Assembly (NCBI GenBank): GCA_037447655.1
Contig: JBBHKE010000549.1
Span: forward strand, 111,065 to 175,064
Direction: 5' to 3'
Origin: Zygnema cylindricum
Taxonomy: Eukaryota > Streptophyta > Zygnematophyceae > Zygnematales > Zygnemataceae
DNA length: 64,000 bases
Positions 1 to 11,554 of the stretch are shown here, one piece after another. Within the stretch, counting starts at the first letter, position 1; every line of letters starts with the position of its first letter. The notes beneath the pieces are model-generated. The model was not told the DNA's origin, searched no databases, and saw only the letters and a list, made by a program, of their open reading frames with translations. The translations under genes were made by a program, and so were the position numbers.

Positions 1-207
1 AGTTACCAGGAAAGAGACACCGTTACCAACGGAAAGGAAGAAGCGTAAGAAAAAGCCAACCTTTTCCTCTCAAAAACATAAATAAAAAAGTAAAAAAAAT
101 CCAACCGAAAAAGAATGCGAAGAAGGAAAGGCAACCATTGCCACAGAGAAAGGACCATTGAAAGCTTCGGTTTTCCTTTTTATTTTTTTATTTTTTTATT
201 TCCGTAC

Positions 208-428
208 CTCGGGGGCATTTCTTCGCCCGCCACTTCTGCCATCCCCTTTGCCTTCGGCTCCTCGGTGATAATTCTATTTTCTTCGTCATCTTCTTTTGTC
301 GTTTTCGTTTCCGCCAAAGTGCTTTCGTTTGCCATCGGCGTGACGTCACGCTCCGAGACAAAGCTTTTGACTTTTTCTGCGTAGAAGGCGGCCATGTCCG
401 CGGGACTGAACACTATGTCCGCGACAGC
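208..428 (-). CDS. Single internal exon of an unrecognised gene
   Basis: On the minus strand a pyrimidine tract ending in cgcag precedes an open 221-nt segment that ends at a GTACGG donor. The exon reads AVADIVFSPADMAAFYAEKV and continues with an acidic, Lys/Glu/Thr-rich, probably disordered tail. Its G+C is clearly higher than that of the flanking A/T-rich sequence, as in the recognised exons of this window. I do not recognise the family. Neighbouring exons would lie beyond the left edge or in the repeats to the right. The open frame continues past the donor for about ten codons of low-complexity sequence, so the splice end is inferred. A chance open frame remains possible. Confidence 0.45.
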
Positions 429-479
429 CTGCGAAAAAACAAAGAAAAAACGGTAAAAAACACGCAAAAAAACACACAA

Positions 480-835
480 AAAATTATGTTCTCTTTCTTT
501 TTCTTTTTCTTTTTCTTTTCTCTTTCTTTTTCTTTCTCAAGGAAAAGGAGGGGGGATGAAGGGGAAAAGTGGCATAGATCCCGTTCCCATCCCTTGGCAA
601 AAACTGAAACTTAATGTTAAAACGGAGTAACGGGAAAATCAAATATGAAAATGAAGTTTAATAAAATACCGAATAATAAAATCATAAAAGGAGTCTGGTC
701 GTTCGACGAACCTGAATCATTCGAAAAGCTTTTAAAGAAAATCCGAAAGACTTTTGGACCGAAATCTGGTCCATGATCGCAAAAAGAGAGAGAGGGAGGG
801 AGGGAGAGAGAGAGCGAGAGCGAGAGAGAGAGAGA
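480..835. repeat. Pyrimidine stretch and GA microsatellite
   Basis: Positions 491-540 are a TTTTTC-type pyrimidine run directly upstream (in minus-strand sense) of the exon at 208-428. Positions 785-835 are an interrupted GA/GAGGGA microsatellite. The sequence between them, and on to 960, shows no coding signal. Confidence 0.7.
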
Positions 836-999
836 TAAATAAACAAAGATCAAAGAATATTGGAAGTCGGACAGCTTCTCAAGATAAAAGCCGATCTCAA
901 AAATAGACCTCAAAATTCGATGTGACAGATAGCTTGTCACGCGACAGATTTATATCTTTACTTCCCCCCCCCCGCGCCAGAATGTACGACTTCGCGTCG

Positions 1000-1890
1000 A
1001 ACCCTAAAAGATCCGACGACGGATACGCGATGGATCTTACGGTCAAGGAGATCTGTCTAAATTGTACGGATTGCTAATTTTCGGCGCGCTCACGTAGAAG
1101 ATCCGACGGTTCTCTAGACAGCCATCGGACGGTTGAGGATTAGCTTTCTAGTTACGCAGGACCTTCGGTTTCGTACAAAATGTACGGACACGTTAAAATT
1201 GGGCACGTTTCATGAATGACGTGGCAAATTTCGAATAATCTTTATTGTAAACCTTGCGATGGGCAAACCATAGGGGTACAAATGGGATAAAATAAAAATA
1301 TAGCAAATTTAGTGATTGTGGCCGGTTTGTCTCTTTGGAGAAAATCTGACGGCTGCTTATGCATCGATCGAACGGTTGAACAAAGCTAGCTTTACGATTA
1401 CGTAGGACCAGCAATGTCCCAGATGTACGGAAAAGTGTCCTCTATGACTGACGTGGCAAATTGTAAAGAATCCTTTTTCCAAAACTTGCGGGTTTTTAAA
1501 AGCCGCGAGGGAAAAAAAGGGGGTAGGAAAAAAAGAAATCAATTTGGTAACTATGGGCCGGTTCTGTCTCTAGAGGGAGAATCCGACGGCTGAAGTTAAA
1601 TGATCGAGCGGCGGAGGATCTCGCTTTACAATTACGCAGGACCTCCAGTTCGTCCAAAATGTACGGACAATGTTTAAATTAATAAAATCAGCGCGCCTTC
1701 TCAGAATGACGTGGCAAACTCGAAGGAATTGTCATCGCACCGCGTTGCGAGCACCGTCTGGGTACAAAGGGGGAAACAGGAAGCAACGATCGCGGGGAAT
1801 ATCCGACGGCTGCCGCGAGACAGCTCGACGAACGGTTGGACAGCCAATCTTTATTAGCGTGGATGCCTTGAAGAACAATGAGCTCAGGCG
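1000..1890. repeat. Diverged 220-250 bp tandem units
   Basis: Four to five units recur with spacing of about 247, 232 and 222 bp, judged by the conserved ccgacggctg block. Each also contains a motif close to gatcgaacggttga. The units differ at many sites, so the array is old. The same units recur at 4249-4840. Confidence 0.65.
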
Positions 1891-2418
1891 CTAATTTAGT
1901 GCTGACGCTATTTTGCTTGTCAGTGTCAAAATAACAAAAAACCATTAATAGTGCTGTCCAGTAGTTTATGCCGCTAACGCCAAATTGTGTGTACTTTTTG
2001 CAGCGTGTACGATGAGCTGGCATCCATACTACTTGAAGTGTATTTCGTATATTGGTGGCATCTGCCTTGTGAATTGTGACGAAGTGGAGGGTTTGGAAAT
2101 GGTACGAAGTGGAATACCCTTTAACATCATTATAGGTAGATCCATTCTATTTTATGGTTCATATTAAGAATTGTAGGCAGCTTTGTAATCTTAACGGACA
2201 TGAGGAACACACGTAACTTTGTCAAATGAAATGCCACGTGGACGTATTATAAGGAGACAAACTTGTGGTACGAAACGATAGCTTTTACGAACATATTATA
2301 ATACGCCTAACGCTTATTGAGTCGTTTCGAAAATAGCGTTAATTAACTATTAACTCGGGTCGTAATTTAGGGGCGCTGATAAATCGTCATTAACAATGAT
2401 AGGGATTCACGGTGTGCA

Positions 2419-3790
2419 GAGCCGTTCGATACAGCTGAAACACAATGAATGTCAACTCGTTGGGCATGGAACTTTTGACCTGTCGAAGAGCTCGTTTGCC
2501 AACCAACAAGTCAGTTTCCCCATTCCGAATGGTGACTTAGGTTTAATTCTTGAGGCTATAATTGCTCTGACGTCCTATTTGGGTAGTTGAATATACCCAC
2601 CATCTCATCTTGTTTTATCATGGAAGACGTCCCCATTCTAGCCTAGGTCATCCCTAAAGTGGAGGAAAACCTTTTTCCTATTCATAAGGCTTTTCACTCC
2701 GCTCGTGCACTCTTGCCACCTGATGCTCGAAACTAGGTAGCACCTTTTCACTCTATTATTTTGTGACAACAACTTTTGTTTACAATAGCACATAGCCAAG
2801 CAATTGCCAACCGTGAAATTCCATAAGCTATTAAACGTGATACCTACTCCTCAATCACGTGCTCGTCCGTGTTCATGTTTTGGGCCGAGGATTGGTGCAT
2901 GGTTGCAAGTCGCACCGATAAACTCGGACGGAATTCATCTACTTTGTTGTTCGCGTGGGGGTGAACGTAATGCTGCGCATGATTTGGTTCGCAAAGCAAT
3001 TATTACGACTGGAGCGAAAGCATGCTACACAATGAAGCAAGAAGCTTCTCATGTATTCCCTCATCGCTCCTAGTCTAGTGGTCCCCATAGTCCTGGAGTT
3101 GACTTGGTGTTCTTCCATGGGGTTGGGATGACTTTGGGTGACGTGGTCCTCACGGATCTGAATAGGACACATGTTTCTTCCCGCAGGGCATTACATACGG
3201 ACGTGACGGCTTGGGACGCAACGACTTATAAGGAAAGAGATTATGCTCACCAAGACCCGGTGGACCAGTTTGTCCCATTTGCCGCGGACATTTTGGGTTG
3301 TTTAGACAAGTCTTTTGATGATTTACTTCGCAACAATGCGAAGAAAAAAATTGAAACTTGCGATCTACGGAATCCTCCTCCGAGCCTTCTCTTCATGTTT
3401 TACTGTCAATTTGTATCAGTGGCTCTTCAATGAGCGCAATCCGTGGCCCTTTTACGGCGAAGCACTGTGGCTCATGACGGGAGGGGCCTCCCAAATGTTC
3501 CATAAAGGGATCCAAGCCACATCCACGATCTTCATGGAAGTGGACTTTAGTTTGTTAGAGTTGTGTAGGTTTTGCCTCTGTGTATTGTCCTCTTGGGTAT
3601 CTTTGGGAGCTTTGCGTAGTTTTGGCAGTTATTCTAGTAAGATTTGATGTCTTCGCCTGTTTACTTTGCCTTAGTCTCCTTTGGGTTCTGTAGCCTTTAA
3701 GCGTTTTTTTTTTTAACCTTTCTGTACCTTGATGGTTTTTTCTATCGCACCTTTTGAAATAAAGTCTCACGGTATTACCTGATGAAACAA
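2419..3790 (+). pseudogene. LINE 3' region remnant (RT-downstream and endonuclease-like part)
   Basis: Frames broken by stops read QLVGHGTFDLSKSS, HLLCCSRGGERNAAHDLVRK, DLVFFHGVGMTLGDVVLTDL and KERDYAHQDPVDQFVPFA. These match, in order, the downstream part of the minus-strand LINE at 53409-54486. The D...D...K spacing fits a restriction-like endonuclease (PD-(D/E)xK type) at the end of an RLE-type non-LTR retrotransposon. A 3' UTR-like stretch with aataaagtctcac near 3760 follows. The RT core is absent, and several in-frame stops and shifts make it non-functional. Confidence 0.6.
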
Positions 3791-4916
3791 AGCTGTCCTA
3801 TCGTCTGTGGTACTCTCCACGTGTGCCATTTCATGCGTCATATGGGAGTCGACAGTTCTGACGGTCGCTGCAATAGGTGACACCCAAAAAGGTCAAAATT
3901 CTCGGACGTCATCACTCTTGTATGATGTCATCGTGAGTTTCGTACTTCTCACTACAAGGCACATGTTTAAGAGTGAAATAATACGCGCATAAAAAGATAT
4001 TGCACTATACGTATCATTTTGATATACACAAGAAAGCCGTATAGTATGAGTCTTCTAATAAGTTGGATTATAAGTTTGAAGCTAAAACGCACATCAAATG
4101 GATAGAGAACTATTGTAGGGTGTATATTTTTGGCATAATTCATAGATATTTAATTAAGTTAGGGTTGGGATTGGGGTTTGTATTTTTGTTTTTGTGAGTT
4201 GCCGTGCTTTTCATTTGAGTTAGGGTGGTCACCTACTTTTCAACTATAATGAAAACCTTTCGATGGGAAAGCCATGAAGGTACAAAGGGGATAAATTAAA
4301 TAATAAAACACATTTGGTGATTTTGGCCGGTTTATCTCTATCTACAAAATTTGACGGCTGGCCTTAGAAAGATCGAACGGTTGAGATATCTAGCTTTACA
4401 TTTACGCAGATCCAGTGATGTCCAGAATGTACGGAAAGATGTCCTTTATGACTGACGTGGCAAACTGTAAAGAATCTTTTCATCAAAACTTGCGATGGGA
4501 AAGCCATGAGGGAAAAAAGGGGTTAGGAAAAAAAAAACAATTTAGTGACTCTGGCCTGTTCTGTCTCTAGGGCGAGAATCCGACGGCTGAAAAAAAACGA
4601 TCGAGCGGCGGAGGATCTCGCTTTACAATTACGCAGGACCTCCAGTTCGTCCAAAATGTACGGACAAAATTTAAATTCAGTGCGCTTTCTAAGAATGGCG
4701 TGGCAAACTTGAAAGGATTTTTATTGCGAAACTTTGCGAACACCATCTGGTTACAAAGGGGGAAACAAAAAATAATTGTCGCGGGAATATCCGACGGCTG
4801 ACGCGAGAAAGCTCGAAGAACGGTTGGACAGTCATCTTTAGTAGAGAGGAAAGAAAATTAGCTCAAGCACTAATTTAGTGTTGCCGCAATTTTGCTTGTC
4901 AGTGTCAAAATATTGA

Positions 4917-6087
4917 TAGTGTTGTGTATCGGTAAGGATTTGCCGATAACCAAAATGGGCCTCTTTTGGGGTAGCCGATAATCGATATATTGGTATGATA
5001 TATCGCTATCGGTGTTATCGTCAATAAATAACCGATATTTATCGGTTATTATTGGCGATAACACCGATATCGATAACTATTGGCGATATATGTACGGACC
5101 GTACAGATAAATGTGCGGCCAGTTCACTCAACTGTACGTGTACCCCGGACTCGCCCTACTCACAACCCCTATCTACTGAGGTGTCTACCAATCAGATCAT
5201 TTTATCATACATTTGTACAAGCCGAAAGTACAGTAGCCGGCATGAGTTATGTACAGCTTTAGTACGGCTCCAGTAAAAACGTTGTACATTTCACATCCGA
5301 GGCCATGGCTTTGTCTCTTTCTTCCTTGGCATCCACTGGAAACCTGCCACGTGTCAATCCGTCGGCTTTTTAAAGCCATTCCGGGATGTCGGCGCTCACG
5401 CTGGCCGTCCGCTCGTATTTTCTCATTCAAAGTCGTCTGTTCGATTCCGGCGCCGCGCAGAATGTTCTTTTGCGTTCCTTGTACTTTGTGTCCATCGTCT
5501 TTTTCCCGTTCCATGTTCATCAGTTTGTCGGTACAATGTCGTACGCTCCCTTAAAATTTATGTTCAGTTAACCGGCCAGAAAGTACTACAAAGTGTAACG
5601 TTCTTTTCGTCAAAGTTCGTACATTTCCCGTAAATTTTCCGTTCAGTTTACCAAACATGAAGTACTCCGCGTTTTTTTGCATTTTTTTTCAAAAGTCACG
5701 AATTATACGCAAAAAATCGGAAAAAAGGAAAAAAATCGCACGACTAACTATGGTTTTGGTACTATATTTTTAAAACTGTAAAGTATTGGTTTAAACTTTA
5801 AATTTGTCGACGTTTATGTGCTGCGCTGGACGTAATAAATTTCAGTTAAACAGATACGAAAAAAGTTATAATACGTGGCATGCCAGGCTACATAAAATAT
5901 TAAAATCAAAAATGTAATACAGTATGTTAAAAAGTACTATTGTATGCATACTATATTTCTATAAGTTATCGCCGATATAGAATTTGTTGGTCTCGGACTG
6001 ATATATCGAGACATCTGACTGTTCGATAACCGATAACTATCGGTATCGGTGTTATCGCGATAGTTTTTTTACCGATACACAACACTA
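4917..6087. mobile_element. hAT-like non-autonomous element, about 1.17 kb
   Basis: Terminal inverted repeats TAGTGTTGTGTATCGG and CCGATACACAACACTA bound the element. It splits a sequence that is continuous in copy 1. Flanks caaaatat (4906-4913) and caaaataa (6088-6095) look like an imperfect 8-bp duplication with three extra bases on the left. Subterminal regions are rich in cgatatatcg palindromes, as in the other family members at 13863 and 36720. No transposase frame is visible. Confidence 0.7.
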
Positions 6088-6119
6088 CAAAATAATTAAA
6101 AACCATTATATTACTGTAT

Positions 6120-6630
6120 TGTACACTGCGAATAGTGTAAAAAATTTTTCCGCCACTTAAAACATCTAATCTCCGTACACACTTGTTGATTTGACGATTG
6201 TGATTGAAAGGTAAGATTCTCAGCTTCCAATTGGCGGTCTCGAATTGAAAATAGGAAGTGTGTACGGAGAAAATAGGTTTTCAGTGGCTAAAAAAACATT
6301 AACACTAATAGCGATTCGCAATGAAGTCTCGATCGTTACTAGTGTTAATAACACTAATTCGGTCGCGACTTATTTTGACCAAAAATCACAAAATAGAGTT
6401 AATAACATTGCTTAAAGAAGTTGACTACAATCTGCCACGTCTCCTTACACTAATTCGGTCGCGACTTATTTTGACCAAAAATCACAAAATAGAGTTAATA
6501 ACATTGCTTAAAGAAGTTGACTACAATCTGCCACGTCTCCTTTAACTAATTTAGTATTGTTAATTATAATTTGGCATTAACACTAATAAATATTTAACAC
6601 TGATAACAATCAGCGGTGTAGTTTTTTCCG
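6120..6630. mobile_element. MITE cluster with internal tandem duplication
   Basis: The left half (to about 6325) shares the block ttggcggtctc and a gtgtgtacggaaaa-like arm with the MITEs at 41722 and 43168. Edges resemble tacaccg...cggtgta termini (tacactgcgaat at 6121, tcagcggtgtag at 6613). The interior is partly palindromic. No coding capacity is seen. Confidence 0.5.
6351..6542. repeat. Near-identical 96-bp tandem duplication
   Basis: The 96-bp block starting acactaattcggtcgcgac at 6351 is repeated directly at 6447 with essentially no differences, unlike all the surrounding diverged repeats. This indicates a recent event. Confidence 0.9.
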
Positions 6631-7424
6631 CTAACGCCAAATTGTGTGTACTTTTGCAGTGTGTACGCTGAGGAGGCATCCAAATTATTTCAAGTGTAAT
6701 GTCGTATTTTGGTAGCAGTTGCCTTGTGACGAAGTGGAACGTTTGGAAATGGTTCTAAGTGGAGTACCCTTTAACAGCATTGTAGGTAGTGCCACGCTAT
6801 TTTAAGGTTTAGGTTAAGAATTATTCTTTCACTATGCGGTTGCAACTTTGTAACCCTAACACACACGTAACGTTGTAGAATAAAATGCCACGCGGACATA
6901 TCGTAAGGAGACAAACTTGTGGTACAAAACGATAGCTTTTACGAACATATTATAATATGGCTAACGAACATTGGGTCAATTCGAAATTAGCGTTAATTAA
7001 CTATTATTGTTACTAGCATTGATTTATGGTTTTGGCCCAAAAAAGGCACCGACAAAAAAAATGTTATTAACGCTAATAGCACTGAACAATTACGCGGAAC
7101 ATGAGATTTCCCAAAGTTGAAGCATCCAACAGTGGAAGTGTAACAACGATCGTACATGAATACGTACGCTTTTTAATATCAATCTGTATTGTGAATGACG
7201 TGGCATTTTAGTGATCATGATTGATGGACAAAAGCACAAAAATTGTAAATTTCACAACACCGTGAATCGCTTATGGTGATATATTATTAATGTTAACAAA
7301 AAATGAGCTTTACTAACGATGTACAAGATTATTAGTTATATTTGAGGTTATAGGATCTTAATTTCGGGGCGCCAATATAGTGTTATTAACAATGATAGGG
7401 ATTCACACTGTGTAAAGCCTTTCC

Positions 7425-8930
7425 ATACAACTGAAACACAATGAATGTACAACTCATTGGGCATGGGACTTTTGACATGGCGGAGGGCTCGTTTGCCCGC
7501 CAACAAGTCAGTGTCACCATTTCGAATGGAGGTTTAGGTTTTTGACCTTTGGCTATAGTTGCTCTGACGTCCTATTTCGGTAGTTGAACTTTGGTAGCAC
7601 CTAACATCTCATCTCGTTTTATCATGGAAGACGTCCGCATTCGAGCCTAGGTCTTCCCTAAAGTGGAAGATTTTTTTTTTCCGATTCATGAGGCTCTTCT
7701 CTCCGCTCGTGCATTCTTGCCACCCGATGCTCGAACCAAGTACCACCTTTTCACTCTCTTGTTTTCTAACAACAACTTTCAATAACAATAGTACATAACC
7801 GAGCAACTAGCAGCCGCGAAATTCCATAACTTATTAAACACGATACCTTGTGCTCAATCACGTGCTCGTCCGCGTTTGTGTTTTGGGCCAGGGCATGGTG
7901 AATGGTTGCAAGCCACACCGATTTTTCGATACTTTGTTTGGCGTTCGACCAGTTCACATCTACCATGCGACTACATTTGGGTATGCCGCACCCTTCACTT
8001 CTTGGGCGGCCCCATTTTGTTTGTAACCAACATATAAACTCGGACGGGATTCATCTACTTCGATGCTCTCGTGGAGGTGAATGTACTGATGCGCATGATT
8101 TGGTCCGCGACGCAATTATTGCGATTGGAGCCGAAGCAAGCTACACAATGAAGCGAGAAGTTTCTCATGTATTCCCTCCTCGCTCCAAGTTTAGTGGTCT
8201 TCAAAGTCCTCGGGTTGACTTGGTGTTCCTCCATGGGGTTGGGAGGACCTTGGGTGATGTGGTCCTCACGGATGTGACTAGGACCCACGTTTCTTCCCAT
8301 GCGGCATTACATATGGGTGTGGCGGCTTGAGACGCAACGACTTCTAAGGAAAGAGATTACGCTCATCGAGACCCGGCGGACAACTTTATCCCATTCGCCG
8401 CAGAAACTTTCGATTGTTTGGACAAGTCTTTTGATGATTTCCTTCGCAACAATGCGAAGAAAAAAATAGAAACTTGGTGTCCAAAGAATCCTCCCCCGAG
8501 CCTTCTCGTTGTGTTTTACCGTCAACGTGTATTAGTGGCTCTTCAATGATCGCAATCCGCGGCCCTTTTACGACGAAGCACTGTGGGTGATAACGGGGGG
8601 GGGGGGCTCCTAGGTGTTCCACCAAGGGATCTAGGCCACATCCACGATCTTCAAAAGTGTGGACTTTAGTTTGTTAGAGTTGTCTAGGTTTTGCCTGTGT
8701 ATTGTCCTCTTGTGTCCCGTCCTCTTGGGTAGTTTTGTGTACTGTCCTCTTTGGTAGCTTTGCTTAGTTTTGGCAATTTTCTAGTTAGATTTGGCGTCTT
8801 CATGTAGTTTCTTTGCCTTAGTCTCCTTTAGCTTTGTAGCCTTTAAGCGTTTTTTTTTTTTTTTAACTCTTTTGTACCTTGATGGTTTTTCCCATCGCAC
8901 TTTTTGAAATAAAGTCTCATGGTATTACCT
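7425..8930 (+). pseudogene. Second LINE 3' region remnant (endonuclease-like part)
   Basis: The best-preserved stretch, 7902-8330, reads HLLRCSRGGECTDAHDLVRD and VDLVFLHGVGRTLGDVVLTD, followed after a stop by KERDYAHRDPADNFIPFAAE. Residues at the expected endonuclease positions (VD, TD, KE) are present here, making this copy a useful reference for the motif. A polyadenylation-like aataaagtctcatgg lies at 8909. RT is absent, and stops and a G-run near 8600 break the frame. Confidence 0.6.
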
Positions 8931-9283
8931 GATGAAACAAAGTTGTCCCATCGTCTCTCGTACTCTCACGTGTGCCATTTCATGCGTCATATGGGAGTCG
9001 ACACTTTGGACGGTCGCTGCAACAGGTGACGCCCAAACACAGGACATAATTCTCGGACGTCATCACTCTCGTATGATGTCATCGTGAGTTTCTACTTCTC
9101 AATACAAGGCACATGTCTAAGGGAGACATAATACGCGCACAAAAAGATATCGTACTATACACATCATTTTGATATACACAAGAAAGCCGTATAGTATGAG
9201 TCTTCTAATAAGTTGGATTAAAAGTTTGAAGATAAAACTACATCAAATATATAGAGAACTATTGTAGGGTGTATATTTTTGCC

Positions 9284-10385
9284 ATCATAACCTTATTTTT
9301 TGAGGGTAACATAGTATATAATATGCAGTTCTTGTTTTCTTTTGACCTTCATATATCTATCGGACTACCTGAAGCGTTGTCAAATCGAGTGCAGAATCGT
9401 GCGCCGGCAACACTATTAAGTGTTCATCAAAGATGCCTCGAATTCCAAACAACCAAATCGAAGCGCGTGACGCTAGAATTTCGTACTCTGACGTCAAACA
9501 GGTTGACGCCGAAAATCTGGTGTGCACCGTCATACTAAACGCGCAATGTACTCATACTTTAAAACTGCTTTCTGTTCGCATAGAACGGACCGTACAGTAA
9601 AGCTCGCGCATTGCACCTAATCACCTATGCTTGACTGCTTCAAGGTTTTAGAAGTCGTCTCAGCAGATAACAACATTTGAGTTTTTGTGTTCGCTTCCTT
9701 AGAAAACTTTTCTCCAACGATTCCTTCACAAAGATTGTCCAATTGTAATTTCATACCTACCGTTTTAATTCGACCATCAACGCCAGAACAAATACCGCAG
9801 ACTGAATTAAAAAGCGCGAAGGTAAATCATATGAGTCCAGGGGTACAAAAGGGGTGGCATGGCCTAAACTAAAAAACTACAAGCAGGGCAATATAAAACA
9901 AAACACTACAGAGATCGGATATAGTTTGCTGGAAGAATCTGGCTTTCCAGAATAATGTTCTGCTTTGAATGGAGTTGCTTCTTTTGTTAAGAGTTCTGCT
10001 GTCATGTAAGTTTATTTATCGATTGCGATTATTTGTAAGCAAATGCCTTCGTCAAAAAGTTACTTCATTTGGTTAAGAGTCCCGTCAAGTTTGTTTGTAA
10101 TTTGCAATTCTAATTATATAATTTATTTATTTTCAAAATATTACGTTCTTTTGTTCCAAGTCCCGTTGTCAAGTTTATTAATCTAATTTAATTATTTGTC
10201 ATGGAGGTGACTAATCTAATGCTTTTTTTTCATTTTTTTTTCCATAGACCAATCTAATATTTTCTTTTTTTGCAGAGCCCTAATCCTGCAAAAACCCTCT
10301 TAATCAAGCCACGAAGCTGCTGAGGTTTTAAGAGACAATTCTCGACAGTTTGAATCGAATGTTCGAAAGTCTATGGCAGGTGGTT
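9284..10385. other. No gene seen
   Basis: This is A/T-rich sequence without convincing exons, RNA genes or repeat structure. Confidence 0.5.
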
Positions 10386-10389
10386 TTCC

Positions 10390-10645
10390 CGCCCTACCTC
10401 TCTTCCTCCCTCTCTCCCTCCCTCCCTCCCCTTTTTGCTCTCTACTTCTTTTTGTTCCCCCCTTTGTCAATTCCTCTCTCGCTCTCTCTGCCTCCTTTTA
10501 TCTCCTTCTCCCTCTCTCGCTCTCTCTCTCCTGCACACTCCCTCTCTTTTTCTCTCCCGCTGTCTCTCTTTCCTTCTTTCCCCTCTTCCGTCCTTCCTTT
10601 CCGCCCTCTTTCTTTCTCTCTTTCTTCCTCTTTCTTTTGCTCGGT
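10390..10645. repeat. CT-rich low-complexity tract
   Basis: About 250 bp of imperfect (CTCTCC)/(CTTT) sequence. All long frames here are Ser/Leu/Pro or Arg/Glu artefacts. Confidence 0.85.
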
Positions 10646-10837
10646 GCATCCACATGTAATATGGTTTGTGAATTCTTAGTGATCTGTTAAGGTTATCTGT
10701 TAGGTTTATCGTAAATACCGAGGATTGATGCAATTTTTTTCCGTCCATGTAGAGGATAAAAATGCAGAAAATTACTTCGTGTCATTTCTCATCTTCGATA
10801 TTTCGCTGATAGGAGATAGTTAGAAATGGTGTATATG

Positions 10838-11025
10838 TTCTGTGGAGGGGAGGGAGAGGAGGGAGAGGAGAGAGGAGAGGGAGAGGGAAAGGAGGGAGAG
10901 GAGAGAGAAGAGAGAGAGAAGAGAGAGAGAGGGAGAGGAGGGAGAGGAGGGAGAGGAGGGAGAGGAGGGAGAGGAACGAGAGGGAGAGGGCGAGAAGAGA
11001 GGGAGAGCGAGGAGGGAGATACACA
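10838..11025. repeat. GA-rich minisatellite
   Basis: Imperfect GGGAGA/GAGGA units lie about 80 bp beyond the stop of the pseudouridine synthase gene on the minus strand. In that transcript the tract would be a pyrimidine run in or beyond the 3' UTR. Confidence 0.85.
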
Positions 11026-11107
11026 TCTACTAAGTTAAAACAATTGGAAATTATAATCAATATCAGTTACGACTAACCTCCAAAAAACTGCCATCTTTCC
11101 CAATAAT

Positions 11108-11554
11108 TCAAGTTACCCACCATGGATCCGGAGCCTCGATTTCCGACGGGCCTCCCTCCCACGAAATTTTCCACGCCTGTAGGGCTAAAGCTTCAACAAA
11201 AATATCACTTAAAGAAGTTTCTCCCACTATTGGTTCCCTCTCCCTCTCCCTCTCCCTCTCTGTCTCCCTCTCCCTCTCTCCCTCCATGCCATTCTCCGTT
11301 TTTATCCCAAAAAAATCGTCCTCTCTTTTTTCATATCTTGTCAAGTCTTCGACAAGCTCTCCAGATCGAAAATCCGACGGTTGAGATTGGTCTTTTAAAG
11401 CTCCGATTTCTTCGGTTTTGAAAAAAAAAGGTTGGGAAAGAGATATATTCTCAGAAATAATACTTTTTTTAATTGAATCTTGTTTTAAACTGAGGGGAAT
11501 ATACATAGAATCGCCAACCAACGGAGCCCCACATTCGGCAAACTGAGCCCGTAA
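11108..11554 (-). CDS. Last exon of the PUS6-like gene, with E/R-repeat insertion
   Basis: The acceptor is ctctatgcag and the exon opens LRAQFAECGAPLVGD, the RluA C-terminal core. An insertion of roughly 90 residues then precedes the conserved C-terminal ALALQAWKISWEGG and the stop at 11108. Its second half is encoded by a GAGAGG-type array (11239-11290) and reads as an Arg/Glu repeat. The array is in frame, so an expanding microsatellite was apparently tolerated as a surface loop. Splicing out of part of the insert cannot be excluded. Confidence 0.75.
   Translation of the reverse strand, partial: LRAQFAECGAPLVGDSMYIPLSLKQDSIKKSIISENISLSQPFFFKTEEIGALKDQSQPSDFRSGELVEDLTRYEKREDDFFGIKTENGMEGERERETEREREREREPIVGETSLSDIFVEALALQAWKISWEGGPSEIEAPDPWWVT

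Larger units (their letters stand above)
960..4135. mobile_element. Composite element, copy 1 (tandem units plus LINE 3' fragment)
   Basis: The left part consists of diverged tandem units of about 220-250 bp. Each carries an atccgacggctg-like block (near 1098, 1345, 1577, 1799), a block like attacgcaggacc, a run gtacggacaa and a tgacgtggcaaa block. From about 1889 it continues with sequence that recurs at 4867 and 6630. Positions 2392-2418 look like the end of a mariner-like MITE (gggattcacggtgtgcag). From about 2419 to 3790 it carries a decayed plus-strand copy of the LINE 3' coding region. The end, near 4135, matches the end of copy 2 near 9283. No terminal inverted repeat or target duplication for the whole unit was identified, so it may be a segmental duplication of nested elements rather than one transposon. 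Confidence 0.6.
4249..9283. mobile_element. Composite element, copy 2 (interrupted by a hAT-type insertion)
   Basis: This is the same order of modules as copy 1: tandem units at 4249-4840, the gctaatttagtg block at 4867, the ccgctaacgccaaattgtg block at 6630, a LINE 3' remnant at about 7425-8930 and a shared end near 9283. A hAT-like element (4917-6087) and a MITE with a tandem duplication (6120-6630) interrupt it. The left boundary falls at a fragment resembling the hAT-like MITE terminus ggtcacctacttttcaac at 4227. Confidence 0.55.

Noticed and set aside
10350-10690. Three overlapping Ser/Leu-rich frames
   Set aside because: CT-tract artefacts, with no supporting motif.
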